Shown in pieces: positions 48,750-59,332 of a stretch of DNA of 64,000 bases. This DNA is from Klebsormidium nitens (taxonomy: Eukaryota > Streptophyta > Klebsormidiophyceae > Klebsormidiales > Klebsormidiaceae), in contig DF237106.1 in NCBI GenBank assembly GCA_000708835.1, positions 22,370 through 86,369 of the forward strand. The letters run 5' to 3'. The position numbers and the translations under genes are program-made. A model generated the notes under the pieces. That model made no database searches. It was not told where the DNA came from and worked only from the letters and a program-made list of their open reading frames with translations. Each line of letters starts with the position of its first letter. Within the stretch, counting starts at the first letter, position 1.

Positions 48750-49560
48750 GTAGACTGACAAACTCATTTGTGCATAATCTGGACTCGATTTCTCAGACTC
48801 CTTGATTTGTTCGTTGGTGAAAAGCAAAACTTTCATCTCAATTCAGCATCTTCCTCATGAAAGGTGTCACGTGACGTTTCGGCGCTTTCTCCGCTCCTGA
48901 AGGTATGAAAAGGTAAGGGGATGTCTCTCATATCAAGAGTGGAAGAGGCATACATAACTTGGAATCATAGTCTTTCCTCGACAATCATAGCACTCAACCC
49001 AAGCAGAACATCGACCAGACGGTCCTTTTCTCGATGACCGTACTAAGCCATCACTCTTATGCTCCTTTATTAGGACCGCAACGACGGCCAATTGTACGTC
49101 TTCTCTTGTACGAGACGTATGCAGCAATGCAGAACCTTTGGCAGGAATCGTAGACCATCATCGGCAAATTGACAATGGACGCGTTTTGATGATTCAAGAC
49201 TCTCACTACTGAGGATCTTAATCAAGAAAATCATGTTCTAAAACAATGTAAGTTTCAGCCGCCGCGGACAATCACTAGTCGAGAATATGCCGAGAACATA
49301 GTTGATGCTTTTGCAACAGTCCTTCAGATAAAATACCTATTTTGCACCGCACGCCACCAGTTGCCAAAAGTATTGCCGTTGAGGTCGAACGGAATGATCC
49401 GCACTATGCTCAAAACAGGCTTCGGCGGCTCTGACATCCGTCTCAAGGAGATTCGATCAGAGAATCTCCGGAACAGAGAGAAATACATCTGACTGTTTCG
49501 ATGCATAATATAACAGATGGATCCTTAACAGAAAGTGTCAGTGCGCCACATCAAGCGTCT
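48750..49560. repeat. Direct segmental duplicate, copy 2 (3' flank of F-box F)
   Basis: Partner of 45865-46700 in the same orientation, with numerous small indels. Neither copy keeps a shared long open frame, so it is probably non-coding flank carried along with the F-box gene. Confidence 0.75.
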
Positions 49561-49628
49561 ACAGGTTCCAGGGGCAAATCCAAGCGCTCGACTTCTTTGA
49601 TTTTCTGTTCAGCAGCAAAACCTCATGC

Positions 49629-50699
49629 TCATCGCCGCAGCCATTTCAGGGGCCTCCAACAAATATTGCAACAAAAATCACCACCACCCTTCCTATCGGC
49701 TGCTTCATCGATGACGTGACGCCTCTTTCCGATTCCGCACAGGCCGTTCATCCATAAACCCCAGTCAACAAAAGCCCCAGAATGTTGTAGATTGGCGTAA
49801 GGCTCTGAATGACTCTGGTTCTTCGTTACTATGCTCCGACTCCCGTTGTGTTGGGCGTCTTCGAACGTAGCGTGCAGGCACAGTTCCACGTTTCGTTGGT
49901 GGAATCTTTGTACTTCAGGGTCGCTGTAGTGCCAGCAAACGCTGCTGGCAGTGTCGAATTCATAACGACGCTGATAATGCTCTCCCTCTTCCATAAGTCT
50001 GTGTAGGGGCGCCCACTTTACGGACCCCCTTCCAAACGCTATGTAAGCCTCCAATTCGACTTCAACGTCCGCCCATGAGACTTTAGTCACTTCGACGGGC
50101 AGGTCTTTGACCGGAAACAAGGGATGTAGATGGCTGATTTGCGAGGAGATATAGGCGTCAAAACCCCAGCGGACGTTCAGCGCGCTACCCACGTTGTTGA
50201 GTTTAGCTTGACCCACTCCATAAAAGCAGGGCCGTTCTTGCATGGTCATCACGACTATCAAGAAGCGTATCTCTGAACGTGACTCAATCTCTCTGAGACT
50301 CTCCTCGAAGAAAGCTAGCCCGGTATCATCACACTTTGTAGCTAATCTTTGAGACATTGTTTTGGCCCAGCGGGCTCGAACAAGGGCCTCGTAGCCACCG
50401 AATCCTTTCACTACTTCCTGAAAAGCTGCTGCTTCAGGTTCCTTTGGACTGGGAGGCTCAAAAGGGCTGTAGAAAGCGGATCTCCACAGGGAAGCGTGCG
50501 AAGAAGCTACGGCGTAAAAGTTTTTGCATGCTGAGCTGGCAGCCAACAAAGTTGGAGGGTCCTGGGAAGCAAGCTTGCTGAAGATGATGAACAAAGCTTC
50601 GTCGGGTAAGTGGACCCATACGTTTGCCTCTGCGACCTTTAGGTTTGCTGGTTCTTGAAGTAAACGCGGTTTATTCTGTTGAAGACGACTTGAATCCAT
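49629..50699 (-). CDS. F-box family protein F, intact single exon
   Basis: The longest intact member, 356 residues from ATG 50699. The F-box is at about residues 30-78 (LPDEALFIIFSKLASQDPPT, CKNFYAVASSHASLWRSAF). Family blocks FGGYEALVRARWAK, FGRGSVKWAPLH and VELCLHATFEDA are kept; the LQGRLCLYG block has diverged to MQERPCFYGVGQ. The tail CCNICWRPLKWLRR keeps a CxxC pair. Nearest paralogue is pseudogene E, of which it may be the functional sister. Predicted role: SCF adaptor, target unknown. Confidence 0.85.
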   Translation of the reverse strand: MDSSRLQQNKPRLLQEPANLKVAEANVWVHLPDEALFIIFSKLASQDPPTLLAASSACKNFYAVASSHASLWRSAFYSPFEPPSPKEPEAAAFQEVVKGFGGYEALVRARWAKTMSQRLATKCDDTGLAFFEESLREIESRSEIRFLIVVMTMQERPCFYGVGQAKLNNVGSALNVRWGFDAYISSQISHLHPLFPVKDLPVEVTKVSWADVEVELEAYIAFGRGSVKWAPLHRLMEEGEHYQRRYEFDTASSVCWHYSDPEVQRFHQRNVELCLHATFEDAQHNGSRSIVTKNQSHSEPYANLQHSGAFVDWGLWMNGLCGIGKRRHVIDEAADRKGGGDFCCNICWRPLKWLRR

Positions 50700-51508
50700 C
50701 GCCAGCTATGTAAGGCTGGAATGCTTTGGCTGCGGCTTATCAGGCCGAGCCTTGCGAATGGGGAGAATCCCTCCTTTCCGCAGCTTCAAACCAATCTTTC
50801 AGTTCCTATGTGACACCGTTTTCTACCAGCGCGACGTGTTTGACAAGGCTTCCAGGCCTTCTTCTTCAAAACCCCGAAGTTTTGTTCAGATCTCAAAATG
50901 TATTAAAGGTTCTGGGTCCGTTTGATCCCCAAGCTTCAGAGGGCCAACGCTTGCAGGTTTGAAGCTGCTCAGATCTCAACAAGATCTGAACTCGGAGGCC
51001 CTGGCCGCCTAAACTGGACAACGAAGCAAGCGTTGTCTTACTTTCTTGCTTCCCCTGATCAGCGACCACAACGGCTTTATGATGCTAGTGATCCCCCTCT
51101 CAAGTCGAGCGCCCTGAGGCCCCCATTCAACAGCGGATGTTACAAGTCTGATTGGCACCCAGGATCTTGTATTATTTATGGCCCCTAATTCAAGGACGAA
51201 GCGCCTTATTCGATCTCTGGCGTCTGCGCTTTTACGCTCTTATGCGCTCTTGTACGATTGAAGTCGCTGCTTTTCATCTCAGGCGCGGCCGCCGAGCTTT
51301 GTCACGGTGGTTTCGGGGTTTAACGTTACAAATCTGCGGCCGCGACCGCATTGCGGTGCAAACCGCAGCCTGTTCCCGCGGTCCCGGCTCAAATCAGGCG
51401 CGCACGCGGCCGCGCTGCCGTTCTTAAAGATGAGCAGGGCAGCAGTACACATCCCATGACAGCCAAATTGGATTGCTTAGCGTCGGGGTCTTCCTTGAGG
51501 CCGCCGCC
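50700..51508. other. Upstream region of F-box F
   Basis: Contains a GC-rich stretch at about 51275-51440 with NotI-like GCGGCCGC clusters, similar in character to the elements upstream of the other F-box copies but less alike in sequence. No gene recognised. Confidence 0.4.
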
Positions 51509-52244
51509 ATGGGCCAGTACTACATACTTATCAACCTGGACAAGAGGCAGTCCCTTAGCAGTTTGTCCTACCTCGTCTACTGCACGTGCACGGCCCGGAT
51601 ATGCCGCTTCTCGAGCGGGTACAAGCTGGCAGAGCAGCTTTTCAATCTGGGACTGAAACCGATGCTGGCGCTTCTCCTCTGCTCTGAAGAGCTGTTGCAG
51701 GGCAGGGAAAATCTGAACAAACTCTGGGGGTCCTGAGCGGGAGACAGAGTGGTGTTCATTGGAGACTATTCAGATGATTTTTCCACCCTTTATGACCTCT
51801 GAGGAGAGAGAGGAGCTGAGGGAATGGAACGCTAGCTCTTCGGGGGACGGTTTGTACTCTCTTGCAGCTGAGAAGTACCGCTTATTGCATGGTCACGATA
51901 TTTTCGAGGGCGCTGAGGGGCTCTCCTTCCCCACAGACGGTCACCACGTCATCGCCAACGTCACAGCCAAGGAAAATCTCGACCCGGCAGCGTTTGGGAA
52001 CTCGCCTCCGGTTCTGACCTCCTTTCTCCTTGACGAGGAGGGTGTAATGCGGGCTTTGTTCAGCTGCTTATTTCATTCGGTCGGAGAAGGGGGAGGGGAT
52101 ATTGACGAGCTGAGGCAAGGGCGGTGGGCAGGGCAGACTCTGATAATAAGAGAAAAGAAAGAGGTCAGTAACGATACAGAGTGGAAAGACGTCAGCAAGG
52201 AGGTGAAGGACGTTCTGCAGGTGGCAGTGGATAATGAAAGTTAA
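51509..52244 (+). pseudogene. Broken ORF of a family beginning MGQYY..NLDKR
   Basis: ATG 51509 opens MGQYYILINLDKRQSL, the start I associate with an uncharacterised protein family of fungi and algae (memory, not verified). At 51734-51736 a TGA sits where the flow LWGS-stop-AGDRVVFIGDYSDD suggests a tryptophan codon. Shortly after, a run of five T at 51778-51782 shifts the frame; FPPFMTSEEREELREW then continues to a TAA at 52242-52244. Two lesions suggest a pseudogene. An unusual feature is that the second half is undamaged over about 155 codons. Function of the family is unknown. Confidence 0.7.
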
Positions 52245-53688
52245 GAAGATGGTGGCTTTAGTTAGACGGCAGTGTTGGCTTTGACAAAGTTGAGAGATCA
52301 ATGCCGCTAAGTTAGAAGCTTTGGCAAAAGGGAGGCCAGAATGGAAGTAGCAGGTATGCCGTAGAGATGTTCAATACTTGTTCGAAAAGGATGATTGTGC
52401 TTTGCTTTGATAAGGCCATACATCTCTCGTCAGCATAAGCAGGCTGACCGCACAGTCCAGAAAGAAACTTTTTACAAAGGTGTGTACGTTCTCAAGAATT
52501 TGGAAGGGAGCACCCAAGCATACATGCAGCAAAGACGCAACCGCAACGCATATGGAAATTCACATACTAAAATATATAGTTGCCGTGCTATTACAAAGCG
52601 GAACTCGTGTCTCAGCTTTGCATGTGGATTACATGCCGGCTGCGAAAGACGTTTGAGGTGTCAACTAGTTGCAGTGCGCGCGGATCAGATGAATAATAAG
52701 CTAGATCTGGCGTCGGACATCTCATAATCAATCGATTAGCCTCACGGGCAGTCGCACTCGGGACGACCTTGCCGCAACTGCAATATTGAGACACATGATG
52801 ATTTTATAGGATCTTTTTACTTGAAAGGCACACCTCTTCGTCGGTTTGGACATGAATCATTAAACTTCACAATCATTGTTACAAATGAATACCACCAAAG
52901 GTTGCGAGATCGATTCGATCGGTTCTGACCATGCAGCCCGGAACTTGGTTATTCAGCTTACCAATTAACTCAAATTGCTTACATACCACCGACAATCGAA
53001 AGAAAAGTTGATGCACGCATGGGCATGCTTCTTAGCAATCAGCAAGACGAAAAGCATGCACGACGCGGTATGCTTCGATACTGACAAGTGTGCAGTGTAA
53101 GAACCAAGCCGCAGGAAAATGCTGTAAGATAGGGTTCAACTTTTTTGTAACGTTCAATAAGGAATGATAAACCGCGTTCATAAATGGAACAGACCGTACA
53201 ATCGTGTTTGAAAGTGCGCGGAAGAATGGTAGGCCGGACAAAGAATGTTGCTACTGTTAGAACCAAATTCCCGTCAAATCACTAGGCCATCCTGATTACT
53301 ACTGCTTTTCTTTTGCATATCCACTTCGACGGTCCGCAATGTGCGTTCATGTTTCAATCTGCCCTAAGAAAGGTTTAATGAATGTTACACTGATCTATAG
53401 TTTGTCTGAACAGAGGCCAGATTAGCCCTGACTCGATTACCAATACCCTTCTTACTAGCCCGGCGTGGCATCCAAAGAATCGGCATTACTGATTTCTCCC
53501 ATTATTTAGATGTCCCGACATCTTCGAATTGCAACGTACGCGCGAAAGCACTGTTCGGTTCGAATGAATCCCCACCCTTTCCCCTGTTCCTGTACAAGTG
53601 ACAAAACTGTCCCGTCTGTGCTTCTTTTTCAGACTGCTGTTTACGTTCCCTTCTCTGGTACTACGGTACCCTGCGGTTCCGCTTCCGG
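52245..53688. other. Intergenic; nothing recognised
   Basis: AT-rich sequence between a broken plus-strand ORF and the 3' end of the hydrolase gene. No open frame with a motif, no repeat. Confidence 0.45.
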
Positions 53689-56600
53689 CTACTGCCCTTC
53701 CGTTTTCCGGTCCAGCCACATCAAACACATGGCGGCCGTCCACGAGAAGTTGTTGCCCCCAGCACCCGCGCCGTCAATCGGGTTGAAATATTCGTACATT
53801 CCACTACTGCTCGTCAGCGTGCGCGTATCTCGTATGACCCGCTCCGCCAGCTTATGGTGCCCATAACTCCGCAACCCGTCCGTGATCATCCAGTTCACGA
53901 TCGCCCACACCGGGCCCCGCCAGTAGCGCAGCGGCTCGAACCGGACGTCCGCCGGATCGAAGGACGGAACGGAATACCGGACGGAATCCGCCCACCGGGA
54001 GATGGTGTCCGCGAGCACTGAGGCGCGGTCGGTAGACGGCACTCCGGCGAAGAGCGGCAGGAAGCCGCCGCTGGTGGCGGCCGGGATGAGCGTTCCGGTC
54101 AGCTGGTTCTGGCTCCGGTAGATTCCGGCGGAACCGTCCCAGAGGGTCTCGAAACCGGCGCGGGCGCGCTCCAGCCACGAGTCGATCTCAAACACTGCGG
54201 GGAGCGACGTTGTTCAGAAACAGAAGGAAGACAGGTAATGCAACTTTTAATCAACGTAGTGTGTTCTGTTTCCTGTTACAAAACGTCGAGTGTTTGCTTC
54301 AGTATCTGAACATCATTCTACGACGACCAGCCAGCCGGGCTTCCGTTGTCCTTGACTGACGTCTGTGTCAAGGGACGACTTATCAGATCTTAGAAACAGT
54401 TTCGAGGAAGGAAGATGTAGTTTGAAACCAGTTGTGAGAGACTGCTAATCCTCCCCTCCAGATCATCTTGAACCACGAGCTGCAGTGTTGAGCGCACTTT
54501 TCACCAAGGCGAATCCAAGGACTGCTCAGACTCAGCCGTTCGATTGTTCCAACATCAACAGCCGGCTGAGTGCCGTTTCACATCTTGCTCACAGTTCCAA
54601 ACCTCACGAAAGCACTAACCTGCTTCCGTTTCGTTGAGTTGGAGTGCAAGCCAGCGGAGGTCCCGGTTCGCCCGGTACAGTACCGAGTTGGTGCACACGT
54701 CAGACACGCGGAAGGGCGACATGTGGTACAGCTGCGCGGGGTCGTAACCCACCGCGCGGAATCGGTACAGCAGAGTCAGGTACCGGTCGTACTCCTGCAG
54801 AACGAACGGACGTTGAAGTTAAGATTATGAAGCGTTGGCACTCATAGTTTAGCAGTCTAAGAGAAGGCAGGGTAGGGACCGAAATATTCGAGAAACCCTA
54901 AAGATGTGTTGGAGGATGCTCTGAAAGCTGCGAACGCACGGAGCTCTTGAGGCGTCATACTCACGAGATTTCGACGTGGACGATCAGCCTCGCTTACAGG
55001 ACCCTCTTCCCAGGCTTTTGGGAAAGCAACGGTGTCGAAGCAATCGAGGCATTTGTCTAGGCATCTCGCCGGACCATTGGGAAGGGCCTCAAAATCAGTC
55101 GAACTTCCGGACGCTCTCCGCCTCCTTCGGAGACATGAGCCACACATCCTTCTTTCTCAACACGAACGATGACCCTTACAAAAAGGGGCTTTTGTATTTC
55201 GACGTTCAAGCATCATGAGACGGAGTCTCAGAGGAGAAAACCTTGTGACGAAAAAGGACAGTTCTCGGACGCTCACCGCCTGCTTCGGACGCATGGCGCT
55301 GTCCACGTGTCCGAGGTCCTTGCGGACGTACGGCGGAATGGGGTCGACGGGCACCGCGGCAAGGGCCTCGTCCCACATGGGGCTGTTGTCCATGCCGCTC
55401 TCCCATGGGTGCAGCGTCGCCACCAAACCCCGCCCCTCGGGGTCGCGCGCGGTCACAAACCACCTGGAACAGTAGGTTAAACCTCGGTTAGGAAGGGTTT
55501 AGTGTGTGCAGTAAGCCACCCGGAAGTTTTATACGCGTCAAACGATCCGGTGTCAAGCTCATGCCGCTCTCCTACGGGTGCAGCGTCGCCACCAAACCCC
55601 GCCCCTCGGGATCGCGCGCGCTCACAAACCACCTGAAAGAGCAGATTTAGATGTCGGTTAACGAGGTCAATCTAACCCGGATTGACCAGACAGAAGACGG
55701 TGGCAAGTCCATACCGCTCTCCCAGGGGTGCAGCGTGGCCACCAGACCCCGCCCCTTGGGATCACGCACGGTTACAAACCACCTAGAAAATATGGTCAAG
55801 GTCTGCTTGATACCTGTTACTTTTACTTCAGCTCAACGTCAAAAGGAATTCAACTTGAAAGATGGTCGTCAGTCCTGACGTGACGAGCGTCCACTTTTCT
55901 ACAGTAAGAATCCCAAAAAACGACAGAGACCACCAGTAGCAACGACAGAGACCACCAGTAGCAGAGCCAAAGACCAAGATTAGGCTACAAAGATTGGGGT
56001 ACCAAAAGCCAAAATAAGAGTGATTCCTCTCAGCCTACCTATGCCACCTCATCAGCTTCGGGAACAGCGCCGCCGCGCGCCGCAGTGCGGCCTCCCGGTT
56101 CCCGCTCCCCTCCACGATCTTCCGCACGCTGATTGCCGCCACGGGCGGCTGGGTGATCCCCGTACTGGAGTGCGTGCTGCTGCCAGCCTGCCACGTGTCA
56201 GGCCCTGGGAAGTAGGTCGAGCAGGGGCGGTGGAAGACGATGTGAGGAACCATGCCGTCGGCCCACTGCGCGCTGAAGAGCGTCTCGAGCTCCTCCCATG
56301 CGCGCGCCTCGTCGAACATGGCCCAACCCATCGCGACCTGGAACGGTTAAAAGTACTGGTTAGCAAATTGATTGCAGAATGCTATGATTTCGATAAGAAT
56401 CAGAGTATAAGGCCAATCTGAGGGCTAAATCGCATCAAAAGGCTCGAGGTCCTCCCGAGCGCGCGCCTCGTCAACCTGTCACGAAAGGGTTTGAACGCGA
56501 AGTAGGATCCAAGAGGCGGAGCAGGGGAATGATGCCCTCGTTTCAAAAGCAGGTATCGTCCCAAAATGTTAGCAGAAAACCAGGGAGTTGTTATCTCGAC

Positions 56601-57129
56601 TGTTAACATTGGCAGCTCCGGATGGTTTTAGCACAAGTGTCAGCTGTTCACCAGCGACATCTTCGACAGCTGTCAAGCAGCCGACCAGCTGTTTCAGATA
56701 CTTCTTGTTTAATATGTGTAGTTTTCGAGGCATTGGAACTTTCCTTGCACTGTGCATCCCCTCCAGACCCTTTTCGAATCAAACTAAATGTTCTTCACTG
56801 ACTCCTCCAAGTACACTTGGGAAGTCCAAAGCGCAACTCCGAGCTCAAGAACTCTTGGATACTGTCCAATCTCGACAACTAAATTGGAAAAGTAGCTGAG
56901 CTGACCAAAATGTTGCTAACGAAGGTCACAAAGGAATAAAGTGAAGCAAGATGAGGCAGGTACTAACCAGTGCACTATCCCAGTTCCACTGGTACGGGTA
57001 CAGGCCCTTGGCCGGAATGGTGTAGCCCCCGAAGTCGTTCTCGCGGAGGATGGTCACACTGCGGGCGATGATGTCACTGCGGGGGAGGTTGTCAGCTTCG
57101 ACCTGGCAGGAAACAACGACACCTGGCAT
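53689..57129 (-). CDS. Mannosylglycerate/glucosylglycerate hydrolase-like glycosidase (GH63-type)
   Basis: Proposed exons on the minus strand are 57129-56968, 56337-56039, 55463-55277, 54794-54620 and 54194-53689; phases agree and give 442 residues from ATG 57129. Diagnostic blocks are GGYTIPAKGLYPYQWNWDSA, SSTGITQPPVAA, HPWESGMDNSPMWDEAL and RYWRGPVWAIVNWMI, matching the (alpha/alpha)6-barrel family that includes bacterial and Selaginella mannosylglycerate hydrolases. It would release a sugar and glycerate from a compatible solute, a role linked to osmotic or desiccation recovery (family knowledge, substrate inferred). An upstream exon, 57567-58123, can be spliced in frame to 57133 to give a 629-residue form. 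Partial copies of two exon starts lie within the introns. Confidence 0.85.
55392..55790 (-). repeat. Three tandem copies of an exon start with its acceptor
   Basis: The start of hydrolase exon 3 (about 55392-55470) recurs at about 55561-55637 and 55711-55785, spaced 169 and 150 bp. Each copy keeps an AG acceptor and encodes a version of WFVTARDPEGRGLVATLHPW; copy 2 has a TAG in place of the last W codon. No copy includes the rest of the exon. Confidence 0.85.
55921..55962. repeat. 22-bp direct repeat, two copies
   Basis: CGACAGAGACCACCAGTAGC occurs at 55921-55940 and 55943-55962 without mismatch, in a hydrolase intron. Confidence 0.85.
56284..56472 (-). repeat. Partial copy of hydrolase exon 2 start
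   Basis: CTCGAG-TCCTCCC-GCGCGCGCCTCGTC at 56284-56313 in the exon recurs at 56443-56472 in the preceding intron with three mismatches, offset 159 bp. Confidence 0.65.
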
Positions 57130-57395
57130 TAGTCTGAAGTAGTCATAAGTACGAACTGTTGTTGAAGTCCTGAGCTTCTTATTCGGTGTCTTTCTAAAAG
57201 ACCTTGGCGCGAAATCGAGCCTGCTGGCATCGATGGCTGAAGTGCAGAGAGAGAACTCCGAAGCTGAGTCGCCTTTTTGTGCTGTAGCGCTGAAAATGCT
57301 TCTCCAAAGTTCAACGAGGATTTTTTGAGTTGAGTTGGAACTGCCTCGAATGTCCTTGGGATGGATGCGAAGCCCCTGACATTCAAACGAGCACT

Positions 57396-57428
57396 GTTGG
57401 GTTCCTCACCCAGTGTGAGGAACCCAAC
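57396..57428. repeat. Perfect 14-bp inverted repeat
   Basis: GTTGGGTTCCTCAC at 57396-57409 and its complement at 57415-57428, with a 5-base loop. It lies in the possible first intron of the hydrolase gene. Confidence 0.7.
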
Positions 57429-57566
57429 GAGAAATGGCGGATGATGGCTGGGCTCACCCCTCAATTGTGCAAAAGGGAGAAGATACTCTGGGTACCAAAC
57501 TCAAGTTCAGGAATAATGTCTACTCAATGGTAGGTCCCTGGGAGGTTGCGGTGTAATGTTACTCAC

Positions 57567-58123
57567 CCACATTGCATGACTTCAAACACACCAGAAAAGC
57601 CACAGAAAACAGCCTCAGCCACAGCTTGGACACAGGACTTCCTGAGCGAGGCAATCACCTGTTCTTTGCTAGGCTCTTGGATGATCGTCAGGTCCAGGCT
57701 GCTGAGCTGGCGCTCGAGCGTGTTCCTCTCCACCTCATACGCGGCATTCCCAGCCAGGCTGGATGACATTGGGACTGCCCTGATTACTTCTGGCGCTGCC
57801 ATGGGGGGTACCACCTTGGGCTCAGACTTCCCCCCTAAAATGGGGGCTTCCACGTTTGCAAACGACGCAGCAATCTTGGTGGTCGTGGGGGGCTGGGCAG
57901 GTTTCCGACCCCGGCCCGTTTGGCTTGACAGCTGGCGAGCCGCAATCATTGGAAGCACCGCAGCGGAAGGCATGGTTGCTGGTTGAAAGCAGCCTCTTCT
58001 AGTTCGGGGGATAAGCTGGGGCTGTTGAAACCCGTCAGAAGCTGGTTCACAGAGTAACTCTCTTCTCCCCAGGAATGTGGCAGCAGGTGCGGTGTTGGTC
58101 AGAGACCATACAGCGCAGTGCAT
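57567..58123 (-). CDS. Candidate first exon of the hydrolase gene or separate small ORF
   Basis: From ATG 58123 the frame runs 185 codons to a strong GTGAGT donor after 57567. Splicing to the AG before 57133 keeps the hydrolase frame (joint residues QC-G-LMPGVVVS). The sequence is rich in Ala, Pro and Ser at first, then helical and charged (ERQLSSLDLTIIQEPSKEQV). No domain is recognised. An in-frame ATG at 57972 is an alternative start. It may add a targeting or regulatory N-terminus, or be an unrelated ORF. Confidence 0.4.
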
Positions 58124-59332
58124 TTCTGAGGGGCGCTGTCACCTGCGAGAGGGGGGTTTCTTAGTCAGAAGTCAAGCAACCCCTGGAGTTCTCAGTTTGA
58201 CACCTGGCGGCGCCAGCAAGAGATTGACAGTCGGGAGATGGTTTTGACGTTGCTTTTGACTGGGGAAGTAGCCTATCTGGTTGCTTTGTGAAGTGGTAAT
58301 GAGGCGCCACTCTGGCAATGCACCGCAAGAGCCAACACTCTGTCAAGGGTTTCTGCCCAATAACCGATGGCTGTCTCGGTGGCACAGACAAAATATCCAC
58401 TACTCAAATGCTACTACCAGGAGTGCTGAGTTTCGTGATGCCTGGACAGGGGTTTCGAAGGCCTCACTGCAGTATGTTCTGAGATGACTTATATTTATGC
58501 ACTGTGGCGCTATCTCCACAGCGAAGCAACAATGCTGATACTAAATGCTGACTGTGCCCAACCCAAGTCAGTACTTTAGAAGTCTCATCTCAGTGTTCCA
58601 CTACAGCAGCCTCCGGAGGAGGGTCTTCTGCGGTCTACACAGTACTTAGAAATGAACAGCATTGCACCTTTTCCAGTCGGGCGCATACGCGCCACACTTT
58701 GACACAATGCACGTCGTCACCAATGCTGTTTCCTCCCTCTCTGATTTGAGGATTGAACTTCACAGCATTACCCGAAAGAGCCACATTCTCTGAGAAACTC
58801 TGAGGAAAAAACCGCGTACTGCTAAGTTGATTCACCATCCATCAGCGAACCGCCCACTCACCTTGCATGCCGCCACCGCTCCGATCGCAACTCTCCTCTT
58901 GCAACAAACTCTCGTCGCCTGGCGTTCATCGACCCCAACTTGCGTTTCGAACTTCTCAAACTGAAAGAGAACCTTCGGGCAAGTGGCTGAGAGCAAACTC
59001 GAGGCTCAGGGGGACTCTCGTGCGGCGCAATGCGGTGCGTGCCCCTCGTCTGCATGCGATGTAGCAGGCGAACTCGTGGCGGCAAATGTGGCCCCTCAAG
59101 ACCAATGAGCATGATGGAGACTTCCCAGCCCGCAAAGCCACGTCAAATGTGCATTTGTGACTCAGGGCCGAAGTTGCCTGGCTGGGAATCCCTGTCCGAC
59201 TGTGCCATGACTCAGCGTTGGGCAGACCGAATCTGACTCGAGGGCGCGCATTGGAAAACGCGTTCGTTATGACGTCACACGCGGGGATCCGCAGCCGTTG
59301 ACCAATCGACGGGCGGCGAGCAAAACGGCCAA
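58124..59332. other. Intergenic; likely hydrolase promoter
   Basis: No motif-bearing open frame on either strand. Sequence near 58124-58500 is the likely promoter and 5' UTR if the long form of the hydrolase gene is used. Confidence 0.4.
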
